From Actinoallomurus soli (GTDB taxonomy: Bacteria > Actinomycetota > Actinomycetes > Streptosporangiales > Streptosporangiaceae): 64,000 nt of DNA. The stretch spans positions 124,001-188,000 of the forward strand of contig NZ_JAMXMV010000014.1 of the NCBI RefSeq assembly GCF_024055715.1, read 5' to 3'. Made by a program: the position numbers and the translations under genes. Position 1 is the stretch's first letter. Each line of letters begins with the position of its first letter. This document shows, piece by piece, positions 51,995-60,975 of this stretch. The notes under the pieces were generated by a model, which worked only from the letters and a program-made list of their open reading frames with translations, had not been told where the DNA came from and searched no databases.

Positions 51995-53365
51995 ATGCGA
52001 CCGACGCGTCAGCTCCTCGCCGTGACCGCCGCCGCGGTGATCGCCGCGGTCGCCGTGACGGCCGTGCCCCATCCCCGGTCCGCCCGTGCGGCCGCGTGTC
52101 CCGTGGTGAGCGTTCCGGGCGCGGAGCGGCAGGTCTCCGCGTGCCTGGCCGATCTGACGACGGCCGGTACGGTGGCCACCGGCCACACCGTGCCGGCCGA
52201 CTGGGCCGGTCTGCAGCCCGCCGGCGCGCGCAACCCCAGCGGCGTGCCGGGCCTGCAGATCGACGGCTATTTCCCCGACACCTCGACGACGAACACGAAC
52301 AACGGCTGGGACCACGACTCCCAGTTCGTCCTCCGGCTGCCGGAGCACTGGACCGGCGGGCTGGTCGTCGCGGGTTCGCCGGGCAACCGGCGGCAGTACG
52401 CGAACGACTTCGCCATCTCCGACTGGGTGCTGGCGCGCGGCTACGCGTACGCGGCGACCGACAAGGGCAACACCGGCGCGCAGTTCTATCGCGACGGGAC
52501 GCGGCCCGGTGACGCCATGGCCGAGTGGAACCGGCGGCTGACACAGCTGACGTTCGCCGCGAAGGCGGCCGTGGCGCGCAGGTACGGCCGGCCTCCGGCG
52601 CGGACGTTCGCGGCGGGGATCTCCAACGGCGGCTACCTGGTGCGCTGGCAGTTGGAGAACCGGCCCGGCCTGTACGACGGCGGCCTGGACTGGGAGGGGA
52701 CGCTGTGGCGGGCCGAGGGCCCGAACCTGCTCACGTCGCTGCCGACGGCGATGCGGGAGTACCCGCGGTACGCCGCGACCGGTGACCCGGCCGCGCACGC
52801 GGCACTGCTGGGCGCGGGGTTCGCGGCCGGCTCGGAGCCGCTGTGGGACTTCCACGAGAAGGTGTACTGGGACCTGACCCAGCGGATCTACCGGCAGGAG
52901 TTCGATCCGGCGTTCAGCGCGCCGGTCGAGGCGGGCACGCCGTACTGCGCCTCCGGCACGCCCGGTTGTGACGCCGACTACGACTACGCGCGTCGGCATC
53001 GTTCGGTGCACGAGGCCGTGCGGCGTGTCGCCCTGAGCGGGCGGATCGGGCGGCCGCTCATCACGCTGCAGGGCACGCTGGACACGCTGTTGCCGATCTC
53101 CCAGGACTCCGACGTGTACGACCGGCTGGTCCGCGCCCGCGGGCGCGGCGGGCTGCACCGGTATTACCGGATCGCGGGCGGCAACCACGTCGATTCGCTG
53201 TACGACGCGTTCCCGGATCTGCTGCGCCCGATCCTGCCGTGTTTCCATGCCGCGTTCGCGGCCCTGGAGGACTGGACCGGGCGCGGCACGCCGCCGCCTC
53301 CCGGCGGGACGGTCCCTCGCCCTACCGGCGGTGACCTGGCCAACACCTGCTCGCTCCGCAGGTGA
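51995..53365 (+). CDS. Secreted alpha/beta-hydrolase (esterase, possibly hydroxybutyrate-oligomer hydrolase)
   Basis: 456 residues with a signal peptide (about 1-33, MRPTRQLLAVTAAAVIAAVAVTAV, cleavage near ARA-A). The hydrolase core shows LVVAGSPGNRRQYANDFAISDWVLARGYAYAATDKGN, a lipase-type elbow GISNGG (S210), LQGTLDTLLPI with the likely acid, and GGNHVDS with the likely base. It resembles polyester/3-hydroxybutyrate-oligomer hydrolases more than tannases, but I cannot confirm the family. Divergence from a transporter-dehydrogenase operon for hydroxybutyrate supports it as the extracellular first step. Start ATG follows GAAGCGAGG. Confidence 0.72.
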   Translation: MRPTRQLLAVTAAAVIAAVAVTAVPHPRSARAAACPVVSVPGAERQVSACLADLTTAGTVATGHTVPADWAGLQPAGARNPSGVPGLQIDGYFPDTSTTNTNNGWDHDSQFVLRLPEHWTGGLVVAGSPGNRRQYANDFAISDWVLARGYAYAATDKGNTGAQFYRDGTRPGDAMAEWNRRLTQLTFAAKAAVARRYGRPPARTFAAGISNGGYLVRWQLENRPGLYDGGLDWEGTLWRAEGPNLLTSLPTAMREYPRYAATGDPAAHAALLGAGFAAGSEPLWDFHEKVYWDLTQRIYRQEFDPAFSAPVEAGTPYCASGTPGCDADYDYARRHRSVHEAVRRVALSGRIGRPLITLQGTLDTLLPISQDSDVYDRLVRARGRGGLHRYYRIAGGNHVDSLYDAFPDLLRPILPCFHAAFAALEDWTGRGTPPPPGGTVPRPTGGDLANTCSLRR

Positions 53366-53397
53366 GGGGGTGCCGGTCAGGTGAGGGGGTGCCGGTC
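53360..53397. repeat. Exact 19-bp tandem duplication at two gene ends
   Basis: The 19-mer AGGTGAGGGGGTGCCGGTC occurs at 53360-53378 and again at 53379-53397 without a gap. The first copy contains the esterase stop codon; the second abuts the STAS gene's stop. A recent slippage event between convergent genes. Confidence 0.9.
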
Positions 53398-53743
53398 AAA
53401 GGGCGGCGATCGCCTCGTCGACCGTGGGGTAGGAGGCGAAGACGTCGTGGAGCCCGACGATGCCGAAGACGCGGTTCAGGTCGGGGTTGAGGCCGACCAG
53501 CGCGAGGGGCGCCTTGCTCGCCTGGGCGCGGTGGTACGCGGTGACCAGCACGGTGATGCCGGTGGAGTCGCAGTAGGTCAGGTCGGTCAGGTCGATGATG
53601 ATGCCTTCGGCGGTGAAGGCCGTCTCCTGGAGGGCCTGCCGCAGGTGGGCGGCGGTGTAGTAGTCGAGCTCGCCTTCGACCGCGATCACGGCCGGGCCGG
53701 CGGGGTGGGCGTGGGTGGTGGCGGTCAGGACGCGGTCGGTCAC
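53396..53743 (-). CDS. STAS-domain anti-sigma factor antagonist
   Basis: 115-residue RsbV/SpoIIAA-like switch protein (VIAVEGELDYYTAAHLRQAL; IIIDLTDLTYCDSTGITVLV). The phosphorylatable serine is in CDSTG. Dephosphorylated, it would sequester an RsbW-like kinase and free a sigma factor. It overlaps the phosphatase gene by ATGA and is therefore probably the substrate of that phosphatase. Confidence 0.92.
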   Translation of the reverse strand: MTDRVLTATTHAHPAGPAVIAVEGELDYYTAAHLRQALQETAFTAEGIIIDLTDLTYCDSTGITVLVTAYHRAQASKAPLALVGLNPDLNRVFGIVGLHDVFASYPTVDEAIAAL

Positions 53744-55059
53744 CGGTTCTCCTGTACGGGGACGGTGGTGTCACGGGTGGGCACGGACAGGGCCAGCAGG
53801 GCGGTGTCGTCGGTGACGCCCCTACCCAGATCCTCGAGAAGCTTGCGGACCGCCGCGAGGACGTCGTCGGCGCCCTGGGGGGCGACGGCGGTCAGGTAGG
53901 CGGTCAGTCCGTCCTCGCCGAGCATGGCGCGAATCCGGGTGCGGGCCTCGGTGAGGCCGTCGGTGTAGAGCAGGAGGGCGTCGCCGGGCGCAAGGCGGGT
54001 GCGCGTGGAGGCGAAGCGCGGGGCGGGCAGGATGCCGATGAGCTGCCCGCCGGGTGTGGGCGCCGTCTCGACGGTGCCGTCGGCGCGCACGATGACGGCC
54101 GGCGGGTGCCCGCCGCTGGCGAGGGTGACGGTGAACCCGCCGTCCTCCGCGGGTTCGAGCACGCCGAAGACGACCGTGCAGAAGCGCGGCTCGCCGCCCT
54201 GGTACTCCCCTTTGAGGACGGCGTCGAGGTTGGCCAGGACGGCGCGGGGGTCGGGGTCGTAGATCGCGGCCGCGCGCAGCGTGTAGCGGGTCAGCGAGGT
54301 CAGCGCGGCGGCCTCGGCGCCCTTGCCGCACACGTCGCCGAGGAAGAACGCCCAGCGGCCGTCGTCGAGGGGGAACAGGTCGTAGAAGTCACCGCCGATC
54401 TGGTCCGCGGAGGCGGTGTGGTAGGCCGCGGCGGAGTCCAGGCCGGGCACCGTGGGCAGGGCCGGTGGCAGCAGCGTGCGTTGCAGGGTGCGGGCGAGGG
54501 ACTCGGCGCGGGAGCGCAGTTCGCGTTCGGCGGCGACCGTGCGGTAAGCGCCGAGCCGTACCTCCAGCTGGTCCATGACCAGGGAGGCCAGGTCGGTCAG
54601 GGCCGTCAGCTGCTCGTCGGTGGCGTCGCGGGGCCGGGTGTCGGCGACGTTGACCGTGCCGAGCCGGTGCCCGTCCGCGGTGGTGATGGGCGCGGCGGCG
54701 AAGAAGCGGACGCCGGGGTCGCCGTGGACGAACGGGTTGCCCGACGTGCGCGGATCGGTGAGCGCGTCGCGCACGAGGTAGGAGGTGTCCTGCAGGACGG
54801 CGGCGGCGCACAGGCCCGGGCCGGGGGTGACCTCGGTGAGACCGGCGGACACGCCTCGGGCGGCTTTCAACCACAGCCGGTCGCCGTCGGCGAACGCCAC
54901 CGTGGCGATCGGCGCGTCGAAGATGCGGGCGGCCAGGGCGGTGATGCGGTCGAAGGCGCCGTCGTGGACGTCCAGGGTCCGGTAGCGGTCCACCGCGGCC
55001 GTGCGCCGCCGCTCGCCGGCGCCGCGCGGCGCCGTGGCGGTGGCGTGTGCGGTGTCCAT
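53740..55059 (-). CDS. GAF-SpoIIE (PP2C) serine phosphatase
   Basis: 439 residues. An N-terminal GAF sensor covers about 25-175 (FDRITALAARIFDAPIATVAFADGDRLWLKAARGV), then a linker, then a SpoIIE-type PP2C phosphatase from about 205: IGGDFYDLFPLDDGRWAFFLGDVCGKGAEAAAL holds the metal-binding aspartates, ending GVTDDTALLALSV. It should dephosphorylate the STAS protein coupled to it. Divergent from the giant hybrid kinase; the 166-bp gap contains promoters for both. Confidence 0.92.
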   Translation of the reverse strand: MDTAHATATAPRGAGERRRTAAVDRYRTLDVHDGAFDRITALAARIFDAPIATVAFADGDRLWLKAARGVSAGLTEVTPGPGLCAAAVLQDTSYLVRDALTDPRTSGNPFVHGDPGVRFFAAAPITTADGHRLGTVNVADTRPRDATDEQLTALTDLASLVMDQLEVRLGAYRTVAAERELRSRAESLARTLQRTLLPPALPTVPGLDSAAAYHTASADQIGGDFYDLFPLDDGRWAFFLGDVCGKGAEAAALTSLTRYTLRAAAIYDPDPRAVLANLDAVLKGEYQGGEPRFCTVVFGVLEPAEDGGFTVTLASGGHPPAVIVRADGTVETAPTPGGQLIGILPAPRFASTRTRLAPGDALLLYTDGLTEARTRIRAMLGEDGLTAYLTAVAPQGADDVLAAVRKLLEDLGRGVTDDTALLALSVPTRDTTVPVQENR

Positions 55060-55225
55060 CGACGTCGTTCTCCAACCTGCGTGAATGATCCCCGGGCGAA
55101 GAGGTACAGATGTAACGGCTCGGGGACGGTTGGCCTATCCTACGGAAGCCGCCGGGCCTTCCCCATTGCAGGTCCCGGCGGGGTCGTGGCAAGGCCGGCG
55201 CGGGGTCGTGGCGAGGGAGAGGGCG

Positions 55226-58200
55226 ATGAGCGGTGCTGGTCCCAGCGGGCCGGTGGAAGACGCCGGGTCCGGGCCGCCGACGGCGGCCGGGGCGGGCGTG
55301 TTCTTCGTCGACGGGGAGGTCGGCCGGGACCTCGCCGTGGTGGATTGGGCGGCGACACCGCTCGGGCCGCCGGACGGCTGGCCGCAGAGCCTGCAGACCG
55401 CGGTCAGCATCCTGCTGTCGTCGCGGTTCTCGATGTGGATGGCGTGGGGCCCGGAGCTGACGTTCTTCTGCAACGCGGCCTACCGGCGGGACACGCTGGG
55501 CCGTAAGTACCCCTGGGCGCTCGGCCGGCCGGCCGGCGAGGTCTGGGCGGAGATCTGGGACGACATCGGCCCGCGGATCGGCACCGTGCTGAACACGGGC
55601 AAGGCCACCTGGGACGAGGCGCTGCTGCTGTTCCTGGAACGGTCGGGGTACCCCGAGGAGAGCTACCACACCTTCTCCTACAGCCCGCTGCGCGACGACG
55701 CCGGCACGGTCGTCGGCATGCTGTGCGTGGTCAGTGAGGAGACCGAGCGGGTCATCGGCGAGCGCCGCATGGCGACGCTGCGGGACCTGGGTTCCGACCC
55801 CAGCGTGGTCCGTACCGAGCAGGAGATGCTGGCCTTCGCCGGCCGCCAGCTCGGCGGCAACCTGCGGGATCTGCCGTTCACGCTGGTGTACCTGTTCGAG
55901 GACGACGGTCCGGCGCGGCTGGCGGCCTCGACCGGGATCCAGGCCGGCCATCCGGCCGCCCCGGTGACGGTCCCGGCCGACGGCACCGGCGGCGTGTGGC
56001 CGGCGGCGGCGCTGGCGCGGGGGGAGTCCGCGCTGGTGGCCCTGGAGGGCGCCCCGTTCACCGGGCTGCCGTCCGGGGACTGGCCGGCGCCGCCCACGCA
56101 CGCGCTGGTGGTGCCGCTGCTGCAGCAGGGCAGCGCGCCGTACGGTTTCCTGGTCGCGGCGCTGAACCGGTACCGGCCGCTGGACGAGAGCTACCGGGGG
56201 TTCATCGAGCTGGCCGCCGGGCATGTCGCGGCGGGTATCGCCAGCGCCCGCAGTTACCAGGCCCAGCAGCGGCGGGCCGAGGAGCTCGCCGAGCTCGACC
56301 GCGCCAAGACCGCGTTCTTCTCCAACATCAGCCACGAGTTCCGCACCCCGCTCACCCTGATCATGGGCCCGGTCGACGAGCTGCGGAACCGGCTGGGCGC
56401 CGCCGACCCGCGGGCCCGTGAGGAGCTCGACGTCATCCGGCGCAACGGGCTGCGGCTCGGCAAGCTGGTCAACACGCTGCTGGACTTCTCCCGCATCGAG
56501 GCGGGCCGGATGCAGGCGCGGTACGAGCCGGTCGACCTGGCGACGGTGACCGCCGAGCTGGCCAGCGTGTTCCGCTCCGCGATCGAGAGGGCGGGGCTGG
56601 TCTTCGAGGTGGACTGTCCCCCGCTGCCCGAGCCGGTGTGCCTGGACCGGGGCATGTGGGAAAAGGTGATCTTCAATCTGCTGAGCAACGCGCTGAAGTT
56701 CACCTTCGACGGCTCGGTCCGGGTGAGCGTGCGCGTGGAGGACGACCATGCGGTCGTCACCGTCGCCGACACCGGGATCGGCGTGCCCGAGGAGGAGATC
56801 CCGCGGCTGTTCGAGCGGTTCCACCGCATCGAGAAGGCCCGCTCGCGATCGAACGAGGGCAGCGGCATCGGGCTGGCGCTGGTCAAGGAGCTGATCGGCC
56901 TGCACGGTGGCACGATCAGCGCCGTCTCCGCCGAGAACCAGGGCACCACCTTCACGGTACGGATGCCGTTCGGGCACGCGCACCTGCCGCCGGACGCCCT
57001 CATCGACGGGGACGCCGCGGCGACGGTCTCGGCGACCGCCGATCCGTTCATCCACGAGGCCCTGCGCTGGCTGCCCTCGGACCCGCAGTACGACGCCGAG
57101 ACGCAGCCCGCCTCCGAGGAGGTCGGGCCCGGCACCGGTGAGGAGCCCGCGGCCGGGCCGGGACGCGGCCTGCCGGCGCGGGTGCTGATCGCCGATGACA
57201 ACGCCGACATGCGCGAGTACCTCACCCGCCTGTTGCGCGGCGCGGGGCACCGGGTCAGCGCGGTCGAGGACGGGCAGGCCGCGCTGGAGGCCGCGCGAGC
57301 CGACGCGCCCGACCTGGTCGTCAGCGACGTGATGATGCCGCGTATGGACGGCCTGCAGCTGGTGGCCGCGCTGCGCGAGGACACGCGCACCGCGAGCATC
57401 CCCGTGCTGCTGCTGTCGGCCCGAGCGGGCCAGGACGCCTCGATCGAGGGTCTGGAGGCGGGGGCGGACGACTACCTGATCAAGCCGTTCTCCGCCGCCG
57501 AGCTGCTGGCGCGGGTGCAGGCCGTTGTCGAGCTGGCCCGCCTGCGCAGCCACCATGCCCGCTGGCGCACGGCCCTGGTCGACTCCCTGCAGGAGGCCTT
57601 CTTCGTCTGTGACGAGCAGGGCGCCGTCGTGGAGATCAACGCGGCGTTCACCGACATTCTGGGCTTCGGTGCCGAGGGCCTGCCGTACGCGCCGAGCTAC
57701 CCGTGGTGGCCGGACGCCGACGGTGACCCCGAGGCTCACCGGCTCATGGCGGAGGCGTTCGCGGGGGTGCTGTCGGAGGAGCGCGGCGTCTACACCGTGC
57801 CCGTGACGCACCGTGACGGGCACCGGATGTGGATCAGTGTCGCGTTCAACCAGGTGCAGGATCTGGACACCGGGCGCCGGGTGACCGTGGGCACCTTCCG
57901 TGACGTGACGGCCGAGCACTACGCCATCCAGCGGGAGACGGCGGTGGCGGCCCTGAGCCTGCGGCTGTCCCAGGCCGCCAGCCTCGAACAGGCCCTGGCC
58001 GGCGCCCTGGAGGAGGTGCAGGCGCTCTGGCGCGCCGATCGTGTCCTGGCCGTCGTGTTCGCCGGCGGTGGCGTGCCGGTGGTGACCGGCACCGGCGGGG
58101 ACACCGCCTGGGAGGCGCTGAGCGACCAGCACCGCGCCGCGCTGACCGGGCTGCGCGACGGCCCGTCCCTGGCGCCCGCCACCAACGCCGCGGGCACGGC

Positions 58201-59434
58201 CGCGGGCGTCAGCCTCGAACATCCCCGCGGCCCGATGGTGCTGTGGCTCGACCTGGACGGTCACCGGCCGTTCACCGACCAGGACCAGACCCTGCTGTCG
58301 CTGCTGGCCGGTCACCTCGCCCAGGGGCTGGTGCGCGCCCACCAGATCGACCAGCAGCGTGAGACCGCGATCGCGCTGCAGCGGGCCATCCTCGGCCCCT
58401 CCGACCTGCCGGAGGGCTTCGCCGTCCGGTACGAACCGGCCGCCCGCCCGCTGGAGGTCGGCGGTGACTGGTACGACACGGTCCCGCTGCCCGACGGGCG
58501 CATCGGCATCGTCGTCGGTGACTGCGTCGGCCGTGGCCTGCAGGCCGCGACGGTCATGGGGCAGCTGCGCAGCGCCTGCCGGGCACTGCTGCTGCAGGAC
58601 CCGCGGCCCGACCAGGCCCTCACCGCGCTGGACCACTTCGCCGCCGGAGTCCCCGGCGCGATGTGCACGACCGTCTTCTGCGGGATCCTCGATCCGCAGA
58701 CCGGGCACCTGGCCTACTCCAGCGCCGGGCACCCGCCCGGCATCGTCGTCCATCCCGACGGCGCCCGGCATCTGCTCGAGGGCGGCCGTTCGGCTCCGCT
58801 CGCCGTGCGTCCCGGCACGCCGCGCCCGTACTCCGAGCACACCCTGCCGGCCCGCGCCACGCTGCTGATCTACACCGATGGCCTCGTCGAGCGCCGCCGC
58901 CGGCCCCTGACCGAGGGCATCGACATGGCCGGCGCGGCCGTGCAGGAGGGCCGGGAGACCGGCATCGACGTCCTGGCCAGCCAGGTCATGACCCGCCTGG
59001 CGCCCGCCGGCGGGTACGACGACGACGTCGCCCTGCTGCTCTACCGGCACCCGGCCCCGCTGGAGATGACCTTCCCCGCCGAGGCCACCCAGCTCGCGCC
59101 CGTCCGCAGGGCCCTGCGCAGCTGGCTCACCAAGTGTGACCTGCCACCCCAGATGGTGCAGAACGTGCTCGTCGCCGCCGGTGAGGCGTGCGCCAACGCC
59201 ATCGAGCACGGCCACCGCGACGCGCCCGGCGACATCGTCCGCATGCGCGCCGAAGCGCTGGTGGACCGGATGCGCCTGACCATCACCGACACCGGCCGCT
59301 GGAAGACGCCCGAACCCGAGGCCAACGCCCACCGTGGCCGTGGGCTCACCTTGATGCGCGCCATGATGCAGCACGTCACCGTCACCCCCGGCCCCGACGG
59401 CACCACCGTCGACATGCAGACCAGGATCGCCTGA
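55226..59434 (+). CDS. Hybrid histidine kinase-receiver-SpoIIE phosphatase-RsbW kinase
   Basis: 1402 residues without membrane helices. Order: PAS (about 30-170), GAF (about 190-345), HisKA with H370 (NISHEFRTP), HATPase (NLLSNALKF, DTGIGVP, SGIGLALVKEL, about 470-590), receiver with D701 (SDVMMPRMDG) and K753, PAS (about 785-905), GAF (about 915-1045), SpoIIE/PP2C phosphatase with D1081 (GGDWYD) and D1099 (VVGDCVGRG), and an RsbW-like HATPase (GEACANAIEHGH, about 1280-1400). It joins two-component sensing with both enzymes of a partner switch. ATG 55226 follows GGGAGAGGG. The STAS gene begins at its stop (TGATG). Confidence 0.93.
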   Translation: MSGAGPSGPVEDAGSGPPTAAGAGVFFVDGEVGRDLAVVDWAATPLGPPDGWPQSLQTAVSILLSSRFSMWMAWGPELTFFCNAAYRRDTLGRKYPWALGRPAGEVWAEIWDDIGPRIGTVLNTGKATWDEALLLFLERSGYPEESYHTFSYSPLRDDAGTVVGMLCVVSEETERVIGERRMATLRDLGSDPSVVRTEQEMLAFAGRQLGGNLRDLPFTLVYLFEDDGPARLAASTGIQAGHPAAPVTVPADGTGGVWPAAALARGESALVALEGAPFTGLPSGDWPAPPTHALVVPLLQQGSAPYGFLVAALNRYRPLDESYRGFIELAAGHVAAGIASARSYQAQQRRAEELAELDRAKTAFFSNISHEFRTPLTLIMGPVDELRNRLGAADPRAREELDVIRRNGLRLGKLVNTLLDFSRIEAGRMQARYEPVDLATVTAELASVFRSAIERAGLVFEVDCPPLPEPVCLDRGMWEKVIFNLLSNALKFTFDGSVRVSVRVEDDHAVVTVADTGIGVPEEEIPRLFERFHRIEKARSRSNEGSGIGLALVKELIGLHGGTISAVSAENQGTTFTVRMPFGHAHLPPDALIDGDAAATVSATADPFIHEALRWLPSDPQYDAETQPASEEVGPGTGEEPAAGPGRGLPARVLIADDNADMREYLTRLLRGAGHRVSAVEDGQAALEAARADAPDLVVSDVMMPRMDGLQLVAALREDTRTASIPVLLLSARAGQDASIEGLEAGADDYLIKPFSAAELLARVQAVVELARLRSHHARWRTALVDSLQEAFFVCDEQGAVVEINAAFTDILGFGAEGLPYAPSYPWWPDADGDPEAHRLMAEAFAGVLSEERGVYTVPVTHRDGHRMWISVAFNQVQDLDTGRRVTVGTFRDVTAEHYAIQRETAVAALSLRLSQAASLEQALAGALEEVQALWRADRVLAVVFAGGGVPVVTGTGGDTAWEALSDQHRAALTGLRDGPSLAPATNAAGTAAGVSLEHPRGPMVLWLDLDGHRPFTDQDQTLLSLLAGHLAQGLVRAHQIDQQRETAIALQRAILGPSDLPEGFAVRYEPAARPLEVGGDWYDTVPLPDGRIGIVVGDCVGRGLQAATVMGQLRSACRALLLQDPRPDQALTALDHFAAGVPGAMCTTVFCGILDPQTGHLAYSSAGHPPGIVVHPDGARHLLEGGRSAPLAVRPGTPRPYSEHTLPARATLLIYTDGLVERRRRPLTEGIDMAGAAVQEGRETGIDVLASQVMTRLAPAGGYDDDVALLLYRHPAPLEMTFPAEATQLAPVRRALRSWLTKCDLPPQMVQNVLVAAGEACANAIEHGHRDAPGDIVRMRAEALVDRMRLTITDTGRWKTPEPEANAHRGRGLTLMRAMMQHVTVTPGPDGTTVDMQTRIA

Positions 59435-59751
59435 TGACAACCCCTCTGACCCTGACCCCGGACCGCCGACCGGACGGCACTCCCGTCCTGACCGCCGCCG
59501 GCGAGATCGACATGAGCAACAGCGCCGATCTGGCCACCGCCGTGACGACCGCCCTGGCGGACGACGGCAGTCCCCTCGTCGTCGACCTCACCGACGTGGA
59601 GTACCTCGACAGCGCGGGGCTGAGCATCCTGCTGTCCTACGCCGACCGCATCGAGGTGATCGCCACGCCGCTGCTCGGCCCGGTCCTGACGATCTGCGGC
59701 CTCACCGACCTGACCACCGTCCGCGGCCTGGACCCGACCGACTCCGCCTGA
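59434..59751 (+). CDS. STAS-domain anti-sigma factor antagonist
   Basis: 105-residue RsbV-like protein (VLTAAGEIDMSNSADLATAVTTAL; LVVDLTDVEYLDSAGLSILLSY) with the target serine in LDSAG. Start and hybrid-kinase stop overlap (TGATG), so it is co-translated. It is the expected partner phosphorylated and dephosphorylated by the last two domains of that protein. No sigma factor gene is adjacent. Confidence 0.93.
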   Translation: MTTPLTLTPDRRPDGTPVLTAAGEIDMSNSADLATAVTTALADDGSPLVVDLTDVEYLDSAGLSILLSYADRIEVIATPLLGPVLTICGLTDLTTVRGLDPTDSA

Positions 59752-59835
59752 CGGTTCCGGGCGTGTGGCAGCGGTTCCGGTGACGGTGACGCACCGCGAC
59801 CACGCGACGCGGTGACGACGCGGGGGAGCCGCCCG

Positions 59836-60864
59836 CTAGGGACGCGGGTCCAGGGTGATGTGGGGGGACAGCGCGCGAAGGAAGTCGGGCGCGTCGAAGA
59901 TCTCACCGGCGGAGGCGACCCCGGCCGTCCGGGTCCGTCCGGTCAGGACGCGGTCGACCGCCTCGACGGCGAGTGGCGCGGTGACGGCGTAGATGTCCTG
60001 GCCGCTCGCCGCGGCGCGCCGTTCCCGGCCGCCGGAGCGGACGACGACGTCGACGAGGAAGGTCTGCGCGGACCGCCCTCGCGCGTCGACCGGGGCCGGC
60101 GCGGGCGTGTCCGGGTCCGACAGGTCCCTGGCCGCCTCGACCGTCATGTAGGTGCGCACGTCGGGGATGGGCAGGTGGTGGGGAACGGTGACGGCGTCGG
60201 CCATCGTGAACTCCCCGATGACGGTCCGGGGACCCATCGGCCCGGGGAAGGGCCATTCCAGGGTCGGCGGCTCGTCCTGGCGGTACTCCAGCCGCCCGTT
60301 CGCGTAACGGACGCGCCGGCCGTCCCGCCGCTGCCGGGAGACCGCGCCCGAGGCGCGCGTCCCGGCGGTGGGATGCCAGCCGCTCAGCCCGTAGGCGATG
60401 TGCGCCTCGTCGGCCGTCGTCCAGTCGTCCATCGCGGCGGTGGCCAGCAGGTCGCCGAGGCCGCCGTAGAAGGCCATCGCGGGGACGATCATCGCTCCCG
60501 CCGCGCGGGCGCGGTCGGTGAAACGCGTGAACGTGTCGACGATGGCCTCGATCTCGGCCGCCACGTCCACGTAGGGGATCCCGGCGCGCAGGGCCGCCTC
60601 GATCACGGGGGCGGCCGTCGTGGCGAAGGGCCCGGCGCAGTTGATCACAGCCGCCGCGCCGGCCAGGGCACGGTCAAGGGACGCCGGGTCCTCGGCCGAC
60701 GCCGGGCGGCCCTCCAGCCCGGCGTCGGACGCCAGCGCGTTGAGCTTCTGTGCGTCACGCCCGGACACGACCGGGACGTACCCGCGCTCCCGCAGGTGCG
60801 CCACCACGAAACGCCCGGTGTGCCCGTACGCGCCGAACACCGCCACCGTGAGTCCTGATCCCAT
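59836..60864 (-). CDS. Saccharopine dehydrogenase-like NAD(P)-binding protein
   Basis: 342 residues. N-terminal Rossmann fold VAVFGAYGHTGRFVVAHLRERG with ALAGAAAVINCAGPFATTAAPVIEAALRAGIPYVDVAAE, typical of the saccharopine dehydrogenase/trans-acting enoyl reductase branch. The C-terminal domain is less conserved. ATG 60864 follows GAGGAGAACCC. Divergent from the disrupted GlxA regulator gene, which may have controlled it. Confidence 0.87.
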   Translation of the reverse strand: MGSGLTVAVFGAYGHTGRFVVAHLRERGYVPVVSGRDAQKLNALASDAGLEGRPASAEDPASLDRALAGAAAVINCAGPFATTAAPVIEAALRAGIPYVDVAAEIEAIVDTFTRFTDRARAAGAMIVPAMAFYGGLGDLLATAAMDDWTTADEAHIAYGLSGWHPTAGTRASGAVSRQRRDGRRVRYANGRLEYRQDEPPTLEWPFPGPMGPRTVIGEFTMADAVTVPHHLPIPDVRTYMTVEAARDLSDPDTPAPAPVDARGRSAQTFLVDVVVRSGGRERRAAASGQDIYAVTAPLAVEAVDRVLTGRTRTAGVASAGEIFDAPDFLRALSPHITLDPRP

Positions 60865-60940
60865 GGGTTCTCCTCGCACTCGATCGGCCTGCTGCGGTCC
60901 GTCACGCAGATCCTGGCGGGGGCGGGCGCCTCACCACGAG

Positions 60941-60975
60941 TGTCCGGAACGCCAACACCCGTACAATTCCGGACA
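60941..60975. promoter_or_regulatory. 9-bp inverted repeats overlapping the GlxA start codon
   Basis: TGTCCGGAA (60941-60949) and TTCCGGACA (60967-60975) are exact inverse repeats with a 17-bp spacer, i.e. 26-bp centre spacing. The right arm ends on the A of the GlxA ATG, so the transcript is probably leaderless and autorepressed. Confidence 0.6.

Noticed and set aside
54389-59440. 1683-codon open frame antisense to the hybrid kinase
   Set aside because: It is a GC-bias shadow: composition is Gly/Arg/Val/Gln-rich with no motifs, while the plus strand encodes a clear multi-domain protein.
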